From positions 1 through 20,100 of the forward strand of contig URFU01000025.1 in assembly GCA_900547125.1 (NCBI GenBank): a DNA stretch of 20,100 nt. The letters run 5' to 3'. Of this stretch, positions 5,481-13,289 are shown one piece after another. The translations under genes and the position numbers were made by a program. This DNA comes from an uncultured Collinsella sp. GTDB taxonomy: Bacteria > Actinomycetota > Coriobacteriia > Coriobacteriales > Coriobacteriaceae. The notes below the pieces were generated by a model. It did no database searches. It was not told where the DNA came from and saw nothing but the letters and a program-made list of their open reading frames with translations. Position 1 is the stretch's first letter. Each line of letters starts with the position of its first letter.

Positions 5481-6821
5481 ATGTTGACCAAGAAGGAAGC
5501 TACAGAGCTACTCGACATCACCCCGCGCAGGGTGCAAGAGCTCATAAAAAACGGAGCGCTTGAGGCACGCATGGCTTCTGGTGTATGGCTCATCGACAAA
5601 GGCAGCGTCGACACGCGACTCCGCTCCGTGACCAAAACGGGGGGACGTCCCCGCCGCGGCCACGGTAAGAGCGAGATCGCATTCACCCTCATGAACCGCA
5701 CGCACGAAGTGGCCCAGCTGGTCTACAGCACATCGCGAAAAGACTTTACCCACATCGGTGCCGACATCGATTACATCCACGCCCCTATTGGAGTACTTGG
5801 CCCCAATAGTCCCGTGTCGCTCGACTCTTTCCGCATTTGGTGGCGAGGCCGCGGTATCCCGCTCGCACGCATTGGACTAGCCTCCCTGCTTGCAGAAGCC
5901 GCAGTCGATGTTCCCGATGAACTCATCCAGCGAAATCTTGGCCTCTCCTTATCCGACCAGTATTGGATTAGGCCCCAAGACTCCGGTCTCGCGTGGGAGG
6001 ATATCAATTTCTTCAATAATGCTTTTGACGACGTCTCTCTGTCCATCGCGCCCTTCGCCCCAGAGGGCAAGGCGGCTGCCGCAAAGCCCGACAACACCTC
6101 GGACGGCAATCTTCAAAAGTACTGGACATGCGAGGGTGACCGTCGAATCCTCCACAAGGCAGGTGCGCATCTAAACCAGGAACCCTATAACGAGATGGTG
6201 GCGACCGCACTTCACCGTCGCATCCTAAACGCTTGCGATTATGTACCCTATTCGCTCGAAGGCGCGGGTACTTCTGCCTTGAGCACATGCAACGTCTTCT
6301 TAACTGACGAAGAAGAATATGTCCCTGCGTTCTATGTAAACCAGCATGCAAATGCAGACGAGCGACTAACCGATTACGAACGGTATGTAGCAAACTGCGA
6401 GGAGCTTGGAGCGACAGATATAAAAGGCGCCCTTGACCGCATGATCGTATGCGATGACATCATTGCTAACTACGATCGTCATTGGCGCAACTTCGGCCTC
6501 GTGCGAAACGTCAACTCACTGGTCTGCAGACCAGCCCCCATCTTCGATTCGGGCTCATCACTCTGGTGCAACATATCACTAGAGGAGCTTAGGGCGGGAG
6601 AGCACAGTTTTACCAGTGCACAATTTCATTCAAGCCCCGCCAAACAAATGTTGCTCGTCGAGGACATGGGCTGGTTTGACGGCAACAAGCTCGAGGGTTT
6701 CGTTGACGAGGCAATCGAAATCCTATCCAAAAACGACGCTCTTACAGCAAGACTGCCTTATCTAAAAGAGGCGCTAACATGGCGCCTCGAAAGAATGATC
6801 GACATCGCTGAATGGAGTTAG
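5481..6821 (+). CDS. HTH-HipA fusion: HipA-like Ser/Thr kinase with N-terminal DNA-binding domain
   Basis: HipA kinases phosphorylate protein targets (glutamyl-tRNA synthetase in E. coli) and arrest growth; HipB normally represses and restrains them as a separate protein. Here one 446-residue protein appears to hold both parts. Residues 1-48 form an excisionase/MerR-like winged helix (TKKEATELLDITPRRVQELIKNG). The kinase half shows a P-loop-like TSDGNLQKYW (206-215), a candidate ATP lysine K226 in RRILHK, the catalytic segment NYDRHWRNFG (330-339, D332 and N337) and PIFDSGSS with metal-binding D356. All expected active-site residues are present, so it is probably active. The start is ATG 5481, though the ribosome-binding site is weak. 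No separate antitoxin gene adjoins it. The kinase assignment is from motifs; target and toxicity are inferred. Confidence 0.82.
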   Translation: MLTKKEATELLDITPRRVQELIKNGALEARMASGVWLIDKGSVDTRLRSVTKTGGRPRRGHGKSEIAFTLMNRTHEVAQLVYSTSRKDFTHIGADIDYIHAPIGVLGPNSPVSLDSFRIWWRGRGIPLARIGLASLLAEAAVDVPDELIQRNLGLSLSDQYWIRPQDSGLAWEDINFFNNAFDDVSLSIAPFAPEGKAAAAKPDNTSDGNLQKYWTCEGDRRILHKAGAHLNQEPYNEMVATALHRRILNACDYVPYSLEGAGTSALSTCNVFLTDEEEYVPAFYVNQHANADERLTDYERYVANCEELGATDIKGALDRMIVCDDIIANYDRHWRNFGLVRNVNSLVCRPAPIFDSGSSLWCNISLEELRAGEHSFTSAQFHSSPAKQMLLVEDMGWFDGNKLEGFVDEAIEILSKNDALTARLPYLKEALTWRLERMIDIAEWS

Positions 6822-6847
6822 CGAGACAGCATCGCTCCGCCAACTCC
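6813..6847. terminator. Possible bidirectional hairpin between convergent genes
   Basis: GGAGTT-A-GCGA pairs with TCGC-N7-AACTCC across the junction of the converging HTH-HipA and yacP genes. No T-run follows on either strand, so terminator function is uncertain. Confidence 0.3.
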
Positions 6848-6848
6848 C

Positions 6849-7526
6849 CTACCTCCCGCGCAGAGCCTTGAGCTTGGCCAGTGCCTCGGGGCTCAGGCGG
6901 CTGCCCAGGGTCATCTTGATCTGCGGAGCTTCCTCTGCCTCGTGTACGTCGTTATCGATCTGCTTGATCTCGTCCACCAGCATGCGGCTCGAGATGCGCG
7001 TAACACCTTTGCCCATGACGACGGCCTGGATTGTGCCGTCGCTCGATACCACGGAGCACGCGCGGCCCTCCTCACGTGCCTCGATGCAGAGCTTCTGCAC
7101 CACGGTATCGGCAGAGACGCCCGTCGGCGAAAACTCGATGCGCACGCCGCGGGCCGGCAGGTTGGGGCGCTCGCTGGAGATATTGCCCGCGCCGTCGAAC
7201 ACGATCACGGCCTCGTAGCGGCCCTGGGCAAAGGCGGCGACGTCGTTGATGAGGGCGGTGCGCGCCATATCGTGAACGTCGCTGGAATACGGGTCGTCGG
7301 AATGGTCGTACACGAGTTTTTCGTAGCGCGGCGTGCAGTGAATCACGTTGTAGCCGTCGACCACTAACAGCTCGGGCTTATTAGAGTGCACCGTCGAGAC
7401 CGGATCGGCGATGGCCTGCGCAAACGCATTGCCGCCCACACCATAAGTCGCGGCCGAGACAATCGGCTTGGCCGAGCCTTCGCCAAAACGCTTGGCCTTG
7501 GACTTGGCGCGGTTCTTCTTGGACAT
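6849..7526 (-). CDS. yacP: NYN-domain endoribonuclease, YacP/Rae1 type
   Basis: In B. subtilis this PIN/NYN-fold RNase (Rae1) enters the ribosomal A site and cleaves mRNA in a translation-dependent way. The 225-residue protein has a basic N-terminal extension of about 50 residues (SKKNRAKSKAKRFG), then the NYN core: LLVVDGYNVIH (53-63, catalytic D57), VIVFDGAGN near 117-125, and VVSSDGTIQ followed by VTRISSRML. The C-terminus has a conserved LSPEALAKLKALR tail. The start ATG 7526 is 3 nt after the rlmB stop, with a GGAGGAG site inside the end of rlmB, so translation is coupled. It is the last gene of the disA-to-yacP operon, the same neighbour relation (rlmB-yacP) as in Bacillus. Confidence 0.88.
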   Translation of the reverse strand: MSKKNRAKSKAKRFGEGSAKPIVSAATYGVGGNAFAQAIADPVSTVHSNKPELLVVDGYNVIHCTPRYEKLVYDHSDDPYSSDVHDMARTALINDVAAFAQGRYEAVIVFDGAGNISSERPNLPARGVRIEFSPTGVSADTVVQKLCIEAREEGRACSVVSSDGTIQAVVMGKGVTRISSRMLVDEIKQIDNDVHEAEEAPQIKMTLGSRLSPEALAKLKALRGR

Positions 7527-7529
7527 GCG

Positions 7530-8444
7530 CTACTCCTCCCCCATGAGCTCGCCGGCGTTGCGACGTAACCACTCAAAGCATAGCGCCGTCGTTGCCTGGG
7601 CAACGTTGAGGCTCTCGGTCATGCCGCGCTGGGGAAGCTTGGTCAAAAAGTCGCATTTCTCGAGCACCAGGCGCGAGATGCCATCGCCCTCGGACCCCAT
7701 GACGAGCGCCACGCGACCCTCGAAGGGAGTATCCCAGCAACTGCCTTCGGCGTGCTCGGAAGCACCGCCCACCCAAAAGCCGGCGGCCTTGAGATCATCG
7801 AGTGCACGGGCGATATTGGGCACCTGCGCGATGGGCAGGTGCATGACGGCGCCGGCAGAAGTCTTGTAGCTGCCGACGGTCACACCGGCGGCGCGCTTGT
7901 TGGCAATGATGACGCCCGCCGCGCCCACGACCTCGGCGGAGCGCACGATGGCGCCAAAGTTGCCATCGTCGGTCACATGGTCGAGCACGACGACGAGCGC
8001 CGGTCCGTCACCCGCGCGATCGAGGATATCGGCAACATCGGCATAGGGGAAGTTACCAACCTCGAGCGCAATGCCCTGGTGAGCGCCATGGCTCGAAAGC
8101 GCATCGAGCTGTGCGCGCGGCACGTACTTAATGCGAACACCCGCGGCGTTGAGGTCATCGACCAAACGAGACAGGGCGGCATCGCGCTCCCCGCCCTCGG
8201 CGATGAGCGCGCACTTGACGGGAAAGCCGGTACGCAGCGCCTCGGCGGCAGAACGGCGACCGTCGATAGACTCGCACATGGGAGCCTGGACAGCGTCGCG
8301 GCCACTCACGCGCTGCGTACGCGCAGCCTGGGTACGATCGCGCTGGCCCTTGGGAGCGGCAGCGCGGTCATTACGGCGAATCGGACGCGAGCCAGAAGCG
8401 GCCTGCTTGCCGCCACGAGGCGCACGCTTGCGATTGTCGGCCAT
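7530..8444 (-). CDS. rlmB: 23S rRNA (guanosine-2'-O-)-methyltransferase RlmB, SpoU family
   Basis: SpoU-family knotted methyltransferase that uses S-adenosylmethionine to methylate ribose in 23S rRNA. From ATG 8444 (7 nt after AGGAGG) it has 304 residues. The first 55 or so are a disordered, Arg/Lys/Ala-rich extension not seen in short family members. Then comes a substrate-binding domain (ALIAEGGERDAAL ... HQGIALEV), followed by the three SpoU motifs: DHVTDDGNFGAIVRSAEV, VALVMGSEGDGISRLV and LPQRGMTESLNVAQAT. An upstream in-frame start at 8465 exists but lacks a site of similar strength. RlmB is the likeliest member; another SpoU specificity is possible. Confidence 0.88.
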   Translation of the reverse strand: MADNRKRAPRGGKQAASGSRPIRRNDRAAAPKGQRDRTQAARTQRVSGRDAVQAPMCESIDGRRSAAEALRTGFPVKCALIAEGGERDAALSRLVDDLNAAGVRIKYVPRAQLDALSSHGAHQGIALEVGNFPYADVADILDRAGDGPALVVVLDHVTDDGNFGAIVRSAEVVGAAGVIIANKRAAGVTVGSYKTSAGAVMHLPIAQVPNIARALDDLKAAGFWVGGASEHAEGSCWDTPFEGRVALVMGSEGDGISRLVLEKCDFLTKLPQRGMTESLNVAQATTALCFEWLRRNAGELMGEE

Positions 8445-8485
8445 AAAGCGACCTCCTAAATACAACTATCAAACGAAACAAATAG

Positions 8486-8590
8486 ACCGACCGCCCGAGG
8501 TGCGTCAGATTGCCTTGAAAGAGGAGGGCATAGACCTTGAGGTCATGCCCGACGTTTGAAAGGCAAGGTGCCGTGGCTCGGGCGGTCGGT
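8486..8590. ncRNA. Structured intercistronic element, copy 1
   Basis: Nested helices. P1 is a perfect 14-bp stem (8486-8499 with 8577-8590). P2 is TTGCCTT with AAGGCAA (8510-8516/8560-8566). P3 is GGGCATaGACC with GGTCATGCCC (8526-8536/8541-8550) and a TTGA loop. GAAAGAGGA (8517-8525) and GACGTTTGA (8551-8559) lie between helices and match copy 2. It begins about 40 bp upstream of the rlmB start. No known family was recognised with confidence. Confidence 0.6.
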
Positions 8591-8591
8591 A

Positions 8592-8693
8592 CGGGTTTTC
8601 CAAGTGCCCAAGATTACCGTGAAAGAGGAGCGACGCGTACTTGAGTACGCGAGCGACGGTTTGAACGGCAAGGTCGGGCGCTTGGGAAACCCG
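8592..8693. ncRNA. Structured intercistronic element, copy 2
   Basis: Same architecture as copy 1 with different helix sequences. P1 is an 18-bp stem (8592-8609 with 8676-8693). P2 is CCGT/ACGG (8617-8620/8665-8668). P3 is CGCGTAC/GTACGCG (8634-8640/8645-8651) with a TTGA loop. The shared single-stranded blocks are GAAAGAGGA (8621-8629) and GACGGTTTGAA (8655-8665). It ends 6 bp from the cysS stop codon. Two P1 positions are G-U on the plus strand, while one P2 position is G-U only on the minus strand, so the transcribed strand is undecided. Confidence 0.6.
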
Positions 8694-8699
8694 CGGGGA

Positions 8700-10166
8700 T
8701 TAGAGAGATTTGATACGGGTGCCGGCGGCGGTATCCTCGATCGTCAGCCCGAGGTCCTTGAGCTGGTCGCGGATGGCATCGGCCAGATCCCAGTTCTTGG
8801 CGGCGCGGGCCTCGGCGCGGGCCTCGAGAATCTTGGCTGCGGCCTCGTCCACGTCGTCACCCGTGTAGGCAACCAAACCGGCGGCAACGCCCAGCAGGCC
8901 CAGCGGCAGCTCGACCTTGGGCTCGGGAAGCTCAACGCCAAACGTATCGAGCAACTCGGCCAGCGTGTCGGCGGCGGCAAGCGCGGCGGCCTTGTCGGCA
9001 GCGTCGCCCGCCTGCTCCAGGTACTGGTTGCACTCGGTCACAAAGCCAAAGACGGCGCCCATGGCACCAGCGGTGTTAAAGTCGTCGTCCATGCACTCCT
9101 TAAAGGCGGCACGAGTCTCAGCGGCCTTGGCGGCAAACGCCTCGGCGGCAGCCGCATCGGCCTCGGCCGTCGCATGGTTCGCGGCCCAGCGCAGGTTCTC
9201 GACCGTACCGGCGATACGCGTGAGCGAGTTCTCGGCACCCTCCAGGCGCTCCCAGGAGAAGTCGAGCGGCGAGCGATAGCTCGTTTGCAGCATCAGCAGG
9301 CGCAGGGCCGCGGCAGAGTGCTGCTCGAGCACCTCGGCCAGCGTAAAGAAGTTTCCGAGCGACTTAGACATCTTCTCGCCGTCAACCAGCAGCATGCCCG
9401 TGTGCATCCAAGTGTTGGAGAAACCCTGGTGCCAGGCGCAGGTGGCCTGGGCGCACTCGTTCTCGTGATGCGGGAAGGCAAGGTCGGAGCCGCCGCCGTG
9501 GATGTCGATTGGAGTGCCCAGGTAGCGATGCACCATGGCGGCGCACTCGGTGTGCCAACCGGGACGGCCCTCGCCCCAGGGGCTCGGCCAGCTGGGCTCG
9601 CCGGGCTTGGCGGCCTTCCACAGGGCAAAGTCGAGCGGGTCGTTCTTGTCCTCGTTCTCCTCGATACGTGCACCAACCATAAGGTCATCGATGTTGCGGC
9701 CCGAGACCTGGCCATAGTTGGGATCGCTGCGCACGGCAAAGTACACGTCGCCGTTATCGGCGGCGTAAGCGTGGCCCTGCTCGATGAGCGTCTTGATCAT
9801 GGCGATCATGGGGCCAATCTCCTTGGTGGCGCGGGGGCGCACATCGGGATCGAGCACGTTGGCAGCGCGCATGACGCCAATGAACTTATCCGAGAACTCC
9901 GTCGCGACCTCGGCGGCCGTACGGCCCTGCTCGTTGGCGCGCTTGATAATCTTGTCGTCGACATCGGTGAGGTTCTGGGCGAACGTGACCTCGTAGCCGC
10001 TCGCGATGAGCCAGCGGCGAATCACATCGAAGCTGATGAACGTGCGGGCGTTGCCGATGTGAATGTTGTCGTAGACCGTGGGGCCGCACACGTACATGCG
10101 GACCTTGCCGGACTCGATGGGCTGGAACTCTTCCTTTTTATGGGTAGCGCTGTTGTAGATACGCAT
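8700..10166 (-). CDS. cysS: Cysteinyl-tRNA synthetase
   Basis: Class I aminoacyl-tRNA synthetase that charges tRNA-Cys in the cytoplasm. Its 488 residues are normal for the family. It carries YVCGPTVYDNIHIGN (25-39: zinc ligand C27 and the HIGH-type signature HIGN), the zinc-site segments WHTECAAM and HHENECAQ, and the KMSKSLGNFFTL loop. The C-terminal part has the Ala-rich DALR-like helical domain and ends TRIKSL. ATG 10166 follows the ispF stop by 3 nt, with GGAG overlapping the end of ispF. cysS next to ispF and upstream of rlmB matches the order in Bacillus, where gltX, cysE and mrnC also occur; those three are missing here. Confidence 0.97.
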   Translation of the reverse strand: MRIYNSATHKKEEFQPIESGKVRMYVCGPTVYDNIHIGNARTFISFDVIRRWLIASGYEVTFAQNLTDVDDKIIKRANEQGRTAAEVATEFSDKFIGVMRAANVLDPDVRPRATKEIGPMIAMIKTLIEQGHAYAADNGDVYFAVRSDPNYGQVSGRNIDDLMVGARIEENEDKNDPLDFALWKAAKPGEPSWPSPWGEGRPGWHTECAAMVHRYLGTPIDIHGGGSDLAFPHHENECAQATCAWHQGFSNTWMHTGMLLVDGEKMSKSLGNFFTLAEVLEQHSAAALRLLMLQTSYRSPLDFSWERLEGAENSLTRIAGTVENLRWAANHATAEADAAAAEAFAAKAAETRAAFKECMDDDFNTAGAMGAVFGFVTECNQYLEQAGDAADKAAALAAADTLAELLDTFGVELPEPKVELPLGLLGVAAGLVAYTGDDVDEAAAKILEARAEARAAKNWDLADAIRDQLKDLGLTIEDTAAGTRIKSL

Positions 10167-10169
10167 TCG

Positions 10170-10664
10170 TTACTCCTTAACAGTTTTCTGTAGCAGGCAG
10201 ACGGCCCAGGCGCCAATTCCCTCGCCTTGCCCTTCCCAACCGAGCTTTTCGGTCGTGGTGGCGGCGACGCCCACGTTTTCGACGTCAACGCCTAGAGCAT
10301 GGGCGAGATTGGCGCGCATGGCATCGCGGTGCGGGGTGATCTTGGGTTGCTGACAGGCAATGGTGCAATCGGCATCGACAAACTCAAAGCCCAGCTCGCG
10401 CGCATAGTCCATCACGCGAGCGAGCAGCACCATCGAATCAGCACCCTCGTAGGCAGGATCGGTGTCGGGGAACAGTTTGCCAATGTCTCCCCCGCGGCAG
10501 GCGCCCAGAATGGCGTCGGCCAGCGCGTGTGCGAGCACATCGGCATCCGAGTGGCCCAGCAGGCCGCGCTCGTAGGGAATGTCGACCCCGCCGATGATAC
10601 ATCGACGCCCCTCCACCAGACGGTGAACGTCGTAGCCATGGCCAATGCGCAGGTTACTGAACAT
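10170..10664 (-). CDS. ispF: 2-C-methyl-D-erythritol 2,4-cyclodiphosphate synthase
   Basis: Fifth step of the MEP isoprenoid pathway, converting CDP-ME 2-phosphate to MEcPP with release of CMP; trimeric zinc enzyme. The 164 residues match the family. RIGHGYDVHRL (6-16) supplies the zinc ligands D12 and H14. GLLGHSDADVLAHALADAILGA supplies the third histidine and the active-site loop, followed by GDIGKLFPDTDP. The C-terminal EKLGWEGQGEGIGAWA is the usual family ending. The start ATG 10664 lies inside the last codons of ispD (11-nt overlap), so the two are translationally coupled. A two-protein arrangement is kept here, not the IspDF fusion of some proteobacteria. Confidence 0.97.
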   Translation of the reverse strand: MFSNLRIGHGYDVHRLVEGRRCIIGGVDIPYERGLLGHSDADVLAHALADAILGACRGGDIGKLFPDTDPAYEGADSMVLLARVMDYARELGFEFVDADCTIACQQPKITPHRDAMRANLAHALGVDVENVGVAATTTEKLGWEGQGEGIGAWAVCLLQKTVKE

Positions 10665-11382
10665 GGGGAAGGTCCTCTCCCTCGGCCATGCGGCCGAGCA
10701 GAATCGCGGTTACGGGACGCAAGTCCTCGGGTACCGTCACCTTAAGGTTGTCGCGCGGGCTCTGGACGCAGCGAACGCGTCCTCCCATGCGCTCGACCAG
10801 CGAAGAATCGTCGGTCCCGATAAAACCCTCGGCGATAGCTGCGGTGTGGGCGCGCTTCATGGCGTCGACGCTAAAGATTTGCGGTGTCTGTGCTGCCCAG
10901 TAGAGCTCACGTGGCGGCGTCTCGACGATATTATCGCCGTCGACGATCTTGAGCGTGTCGATCGCGGGCTGACCGCACACGACACCGTCGAGAGCACGGT
11001 CGTTCACGAGCACGTCGATAGCGTGGTCGATAGCCTCGGTGGTAATGAGCGGACGGGCGCCGTCGTGGATAGCGACATATTCGAAACCCGCCGGCACCGC
11101 GTGCACGCCGGCGCGGGTGGAATCCTGACGAGTATCGCCGGCATCGGCAAAGCTGATGGGCGTGTCATAGTCAAACGGGGCGATGGCCAGGCGGCGCATT
11201 TCGGCACGGCGCTCGGCAGGACACACCACCACGATGTTGCCGACCTTGGCGCTCCGATCGAACGCGCGGATGGTCCAGCTCATAAGCGGACGGCCCGCTA
11301 CATTGTCGAGCTGCTTGCCACCGGGGTTACCAAAGCGCTGGCCGCTGCCACCGGCAACGACCACGGCGCATACAGGCGCCAT
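10654..11382 (-). CDS. ispD: 2-C-methyl-D-erythritol 4-phosphate cytidylyltransferase
   Basis: Third step of the MEP pathway: MEP + CTP gives CDP-ME + PPi. The 242-residue protein starts with the CTP-binding loop VVVAGGSGQRFGNPGGKQL (7-25, with R16 and K23 as expected). It continues with MSWTIRAFDR, IHDGARPLI around the middle and a C-terminal FIGTDDSSLVERMGG, all family hallmarks. ATG 11382 overlaps the disA stop as TAATG. It directly precedes ispF, which overlaps its 3' end. The length is slightly above the typical value of about 230. Confidence 0.96.
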   Translation of the reverse strand: MAPVCAVVVAGGSGQRFGNPGGKQLDNVAGRPLMSWTIRAFDRSAKVGNIVVVCPAERRAEMRRLAIAPFDYDTPISFADAGDTRQDSTRAGVHAVPAGFEYVAIHDGARPLITTEAIDHAIDVLVNDRALDGVVCGQPAIDTLKIVDGDNIVETPPRELYWAAQTPQIFSVDAMKRAHTAAIAEGFIGTDDSSLVERMGGRVRCVQSPRDNLKVTVPEDLRPVTAILLGRMAEGEDLPHVQ

Positions 11383-12449
11383 TATGCGTTCCCCTGTTTG
11401 GTGCCCTTCATGCGGTACAGGGAGTCCGCAAGAATGGCAGGGTTGTTAACTCCAAAGTCGCCCAGGCGCTCCGGATCCTCGCTGATGTCGTCCATGAGTT
11501 CCTGCAGCGAGCCGTACTCGTCGACAATCTTCTCGGCCACGCCGTCGCGCACGACGGACACGCGCGAAAGCGTGCGCAGGCCCAGCGGCGTCATGACGGA
11601 GTCCTCATCCAGGTCGTCATAACCCAGAACCGCCGCCACATGCTGTGGGTCGGACAGGTCCTTAGGCGTCATGCGGCTAAGCTCGGCGCGAATCTTCTCG
11701 GCATTGGCCTCGGAGGAGTCGCTCGCGTAGTCGCGGATCATCAGGTCATACTCGGTATCCATACTGGAGCCGGCGAGCTGCTCGAGCTGCATCTGCACGA
11801 GCTTGCCCTGGTTGCCCAGCTTGACGATGCAATCCTTAAGCTCAGTCTTTGCCTGCTGCATGATCTCGAAACTCGAGAAAATACCGGTAATGTCGGCGAG
11901 CGTAACGTAGTCGTCGAGCTCAAGGGCCGTCAGGCGCAGCAGGGAGCGATCAAGCGACTGACGGGTGGTCTGAAGCGTAGCGACGAGCTGGTTGACCGAG
12001 CTCATGATGGTGGTGACAGGCTGGATCTCGTAGCTCTTGCCGTGAACGTACACGTTGACGACGGCACGACGAGCCGAAACCGAGATCACGATGGCATCGG
12101 TGAGCACCGACATGCGAGCGGCGGTGCGGTGACGCATGCCTGTCTCGCTCGTGGCAAGCGAGGGATCGGGATTGAGGTGGAAGTTGGCGCGCAGGATCTG
12201 GGTGAGGTCACCGTCGATGACGATGGCACCGTCCATCTTGGAGAGCTCGAACAGACGGTTCGAGGTGAACGAAATGTTGAGCGGGAAGCCGTCGTTACCG
12301 GCAGCGAGCACGTTTTCGGTGTCGCCGACACAGATAAGGGCGCCCAGGTGACCGGCGATGATCATGTCGAGGGCGGTGCGGATCGGCTGACCAGGTGCCG
12401 TCAGGCGGATGGCCTGTTCCATACGCTTTTGCAGCTCGTTCTTATCCAA
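11382..12449 (-). CDS. disA: DNA integrity scanning protein DisA, diadenylate cyclase
   Basis: Makes c-di-AMP from two ATP and senses branched DNA through its C-terminus. In its 355 residues the DAC domain occupies about 1-145 with both catalytic motifs, DGA (73-75, in KMDGAIVIDGDL) and RHR (106-108, in GMRHRTAARMS). A helical linker follows, and the C-terminal helix-hairpin-helix region contains YGSLQELMDDISEDPERLGDFG. The start is TTG 12449, 7 nt after GGGAG; nearby ATGs are out of frame. It is the first gene of the minus-strand operon. In Bacillus disA also sits between clpC/radA and ispD, but here radA is absent and mntP diverges upstream. Confidence 0.96.
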   Translation of the reverse strand: MDKNELQKRMEQAIRLTAPGQPIRTALDMIIAGHLGALICVGDTENVLAAGNDGFPLNISFTSNRLFELSKMDGAIVIDGDLTQILRANFHLNPDPSLATSETGMRHRTAARMSVLTDAIVISVSARRAVVNVYVHGKSYEIQPVTTIMSSVNQLVATLQTTRQSLDRSLLRLTALELDDYVTLADITGIFSSFEIMQQAKTELKDCIVKLGNQGKLVQMQLEQLAGSSMDTEYDLMIRDYASDSSEANAEKIRAELSRMTPKDLSDPQHVAAVLGYDDLDEDSVMTPLGLRTLSRVSVVRDGVAEKIVDEYGSLQELMDDISEDPERLGDFGVNNPAILADSLYRMKGTKQGNA

Positions 12450-12596
12450 GGCATCGCTCCCATCGTATACGCTCCATAAACGCTAAATAGTTTCTCACGG
12501 TTTGTCCCCGCAGCAGCCACGAAATCCGATGCTTACAGAATGAGCGAACACCGCTTAGGTAGCTCATTTGGGACGGGGCTCCTTTGACTGCTCATG

Positions 12597-12670
12597 TGGT
12601 AGCATCGGGTCTCATATAAATGAGGGAGTAGTCGCGTAATCGGGCTCGCCCGCAGAGAGGGAGCCAGACT
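12597..12670 (+). promoter_or_regulatory. mntP promoter (extended -10) and short structured leader
   Basis: TGG-TAGCAT (12597-12605) reads as an extended -10 element without a good -35. The expected leader of about 60 nt starts with the hairpin CTCAT-ATAA-ATGAG (12611-12624). It then has GGGAGTAG (12624-12631) and GCCAGACT just before the ATG. Both words resemble the two ends of the manganese (yybP-ykoY) riboswitch, which controls mntP in many bacteria, but the central aptamer is missing or too short. The riboswitch reading is therefore only a suggestion. Confidence 0.35.
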
Positions 12671-13249
12671 ATGGGACTCGCAGAGCTCGTGTTGCTCGCC
12701 GTTGGCCTTTCGATGGACGCCTTTGCCGTTTCCATCTGCAAGGGTCTCGGCATGAAAAAGATCAACCTTAAAGTCGCCGTGGTGCTCGGCCTGTTCTTTG
12801 GCGGCTTTCAGGCCGGCATGCCCGTGATCGGATGGGCGCTCGGCAGTCAATTCATGGGCATCATCGGGCCCATCGACCATTGGATCGCCTTTATCCTTTT
12901 GGCCTTCATCGGCGGCAAGATGCTGTGGGAGGCCTTTACCGAGGACGAGGATGAAGGTGACGGCAAGGACGCCGAAAAGATTGGCCTGGTAGAATACCTG
13001 GTTCTCGCCATTGCCACCTCGATTGACGCCCTGGCCGTAGGCATCTCGTTTGCGGCGCTCTCGGTTGACATCGTGCCCGCTGTATCGCTTATCGGCGTCA
13101 CAACGTTTATCTTCTCCGTCGCCGGCGTGGCGATCGGCCATACCTTTGGCGCGCGCTACGAAAAGCCTGCCACCATCGTGGGCGGCGTCGTGCTCATCCT
13201 CATCGGCCTCAAGATTCTGCTTGAGCATCTGGGGATCCTCGCGATATAA
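12671..13249 (+). CDS. mntP: Manganese efflux pump MntP
   Basis: Inner-membrane exporter that lowers cytoplasmic Mn(II). The 192 residues and six hydrophobic helices are normal for the family. Helix 1 carries LSMDAFAVS with D16 and helix 4 carries TSIDALAVGI with D119. These paired aspartate motifs are the family hallmark and acidic residues there are needed for transport in E. coli. The loop between halves is very acidic (EDEDEGDGKD, 91-100). The start ATG has AGGGAG upstream. It diverges from disA and is followed by hipBA in the same direction, with no strong terminator seen between them. Confidence 0.95.
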   Translation: MGLAELVLLAVGLSMDAFAVSICKGLGMKKINLKVAVVLGLFFGGFQAGMPVIGWALGSQFMGIIGPIDHWIAFILLAFIGGKMLWEAFTEDEDEGDGKDAEKIGLVEYLVLAIATSIDALAVGISFAALSVDIVPAVSLIGVTTFIFSVAGVAIGHTFGARYEKPATIVGGVVLILIGLKILLEHLGILAI

Positions 13250-13289
13250 AAAACGCCTCTCATAAGCTCAACGTCAACGTGGAAGTCTC

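Noticed and set aside
8486..8693. T-box leader or simple terminators for the cysS region
   Set aside because: A T-box would be upstream of cysS, not downstream, and neither copy is followed by a T-run on either strand. The shared inner architecture also exceeds a terminator.
8556..10193. Long 545-codon plus-strand frame opposite cysS
   Set aside because: It is a shadow of cysS produced by GC-rich codon bias; the minus strand has an unmistakable cysteinyl-tRNA synthetase.
12533..13228. 231-codon minus-strand frame opposite mntP
   Set aside because: Antisense shadow, rich in His/Asp/Lys, with no domain; MntP on the plus strand explains the region.
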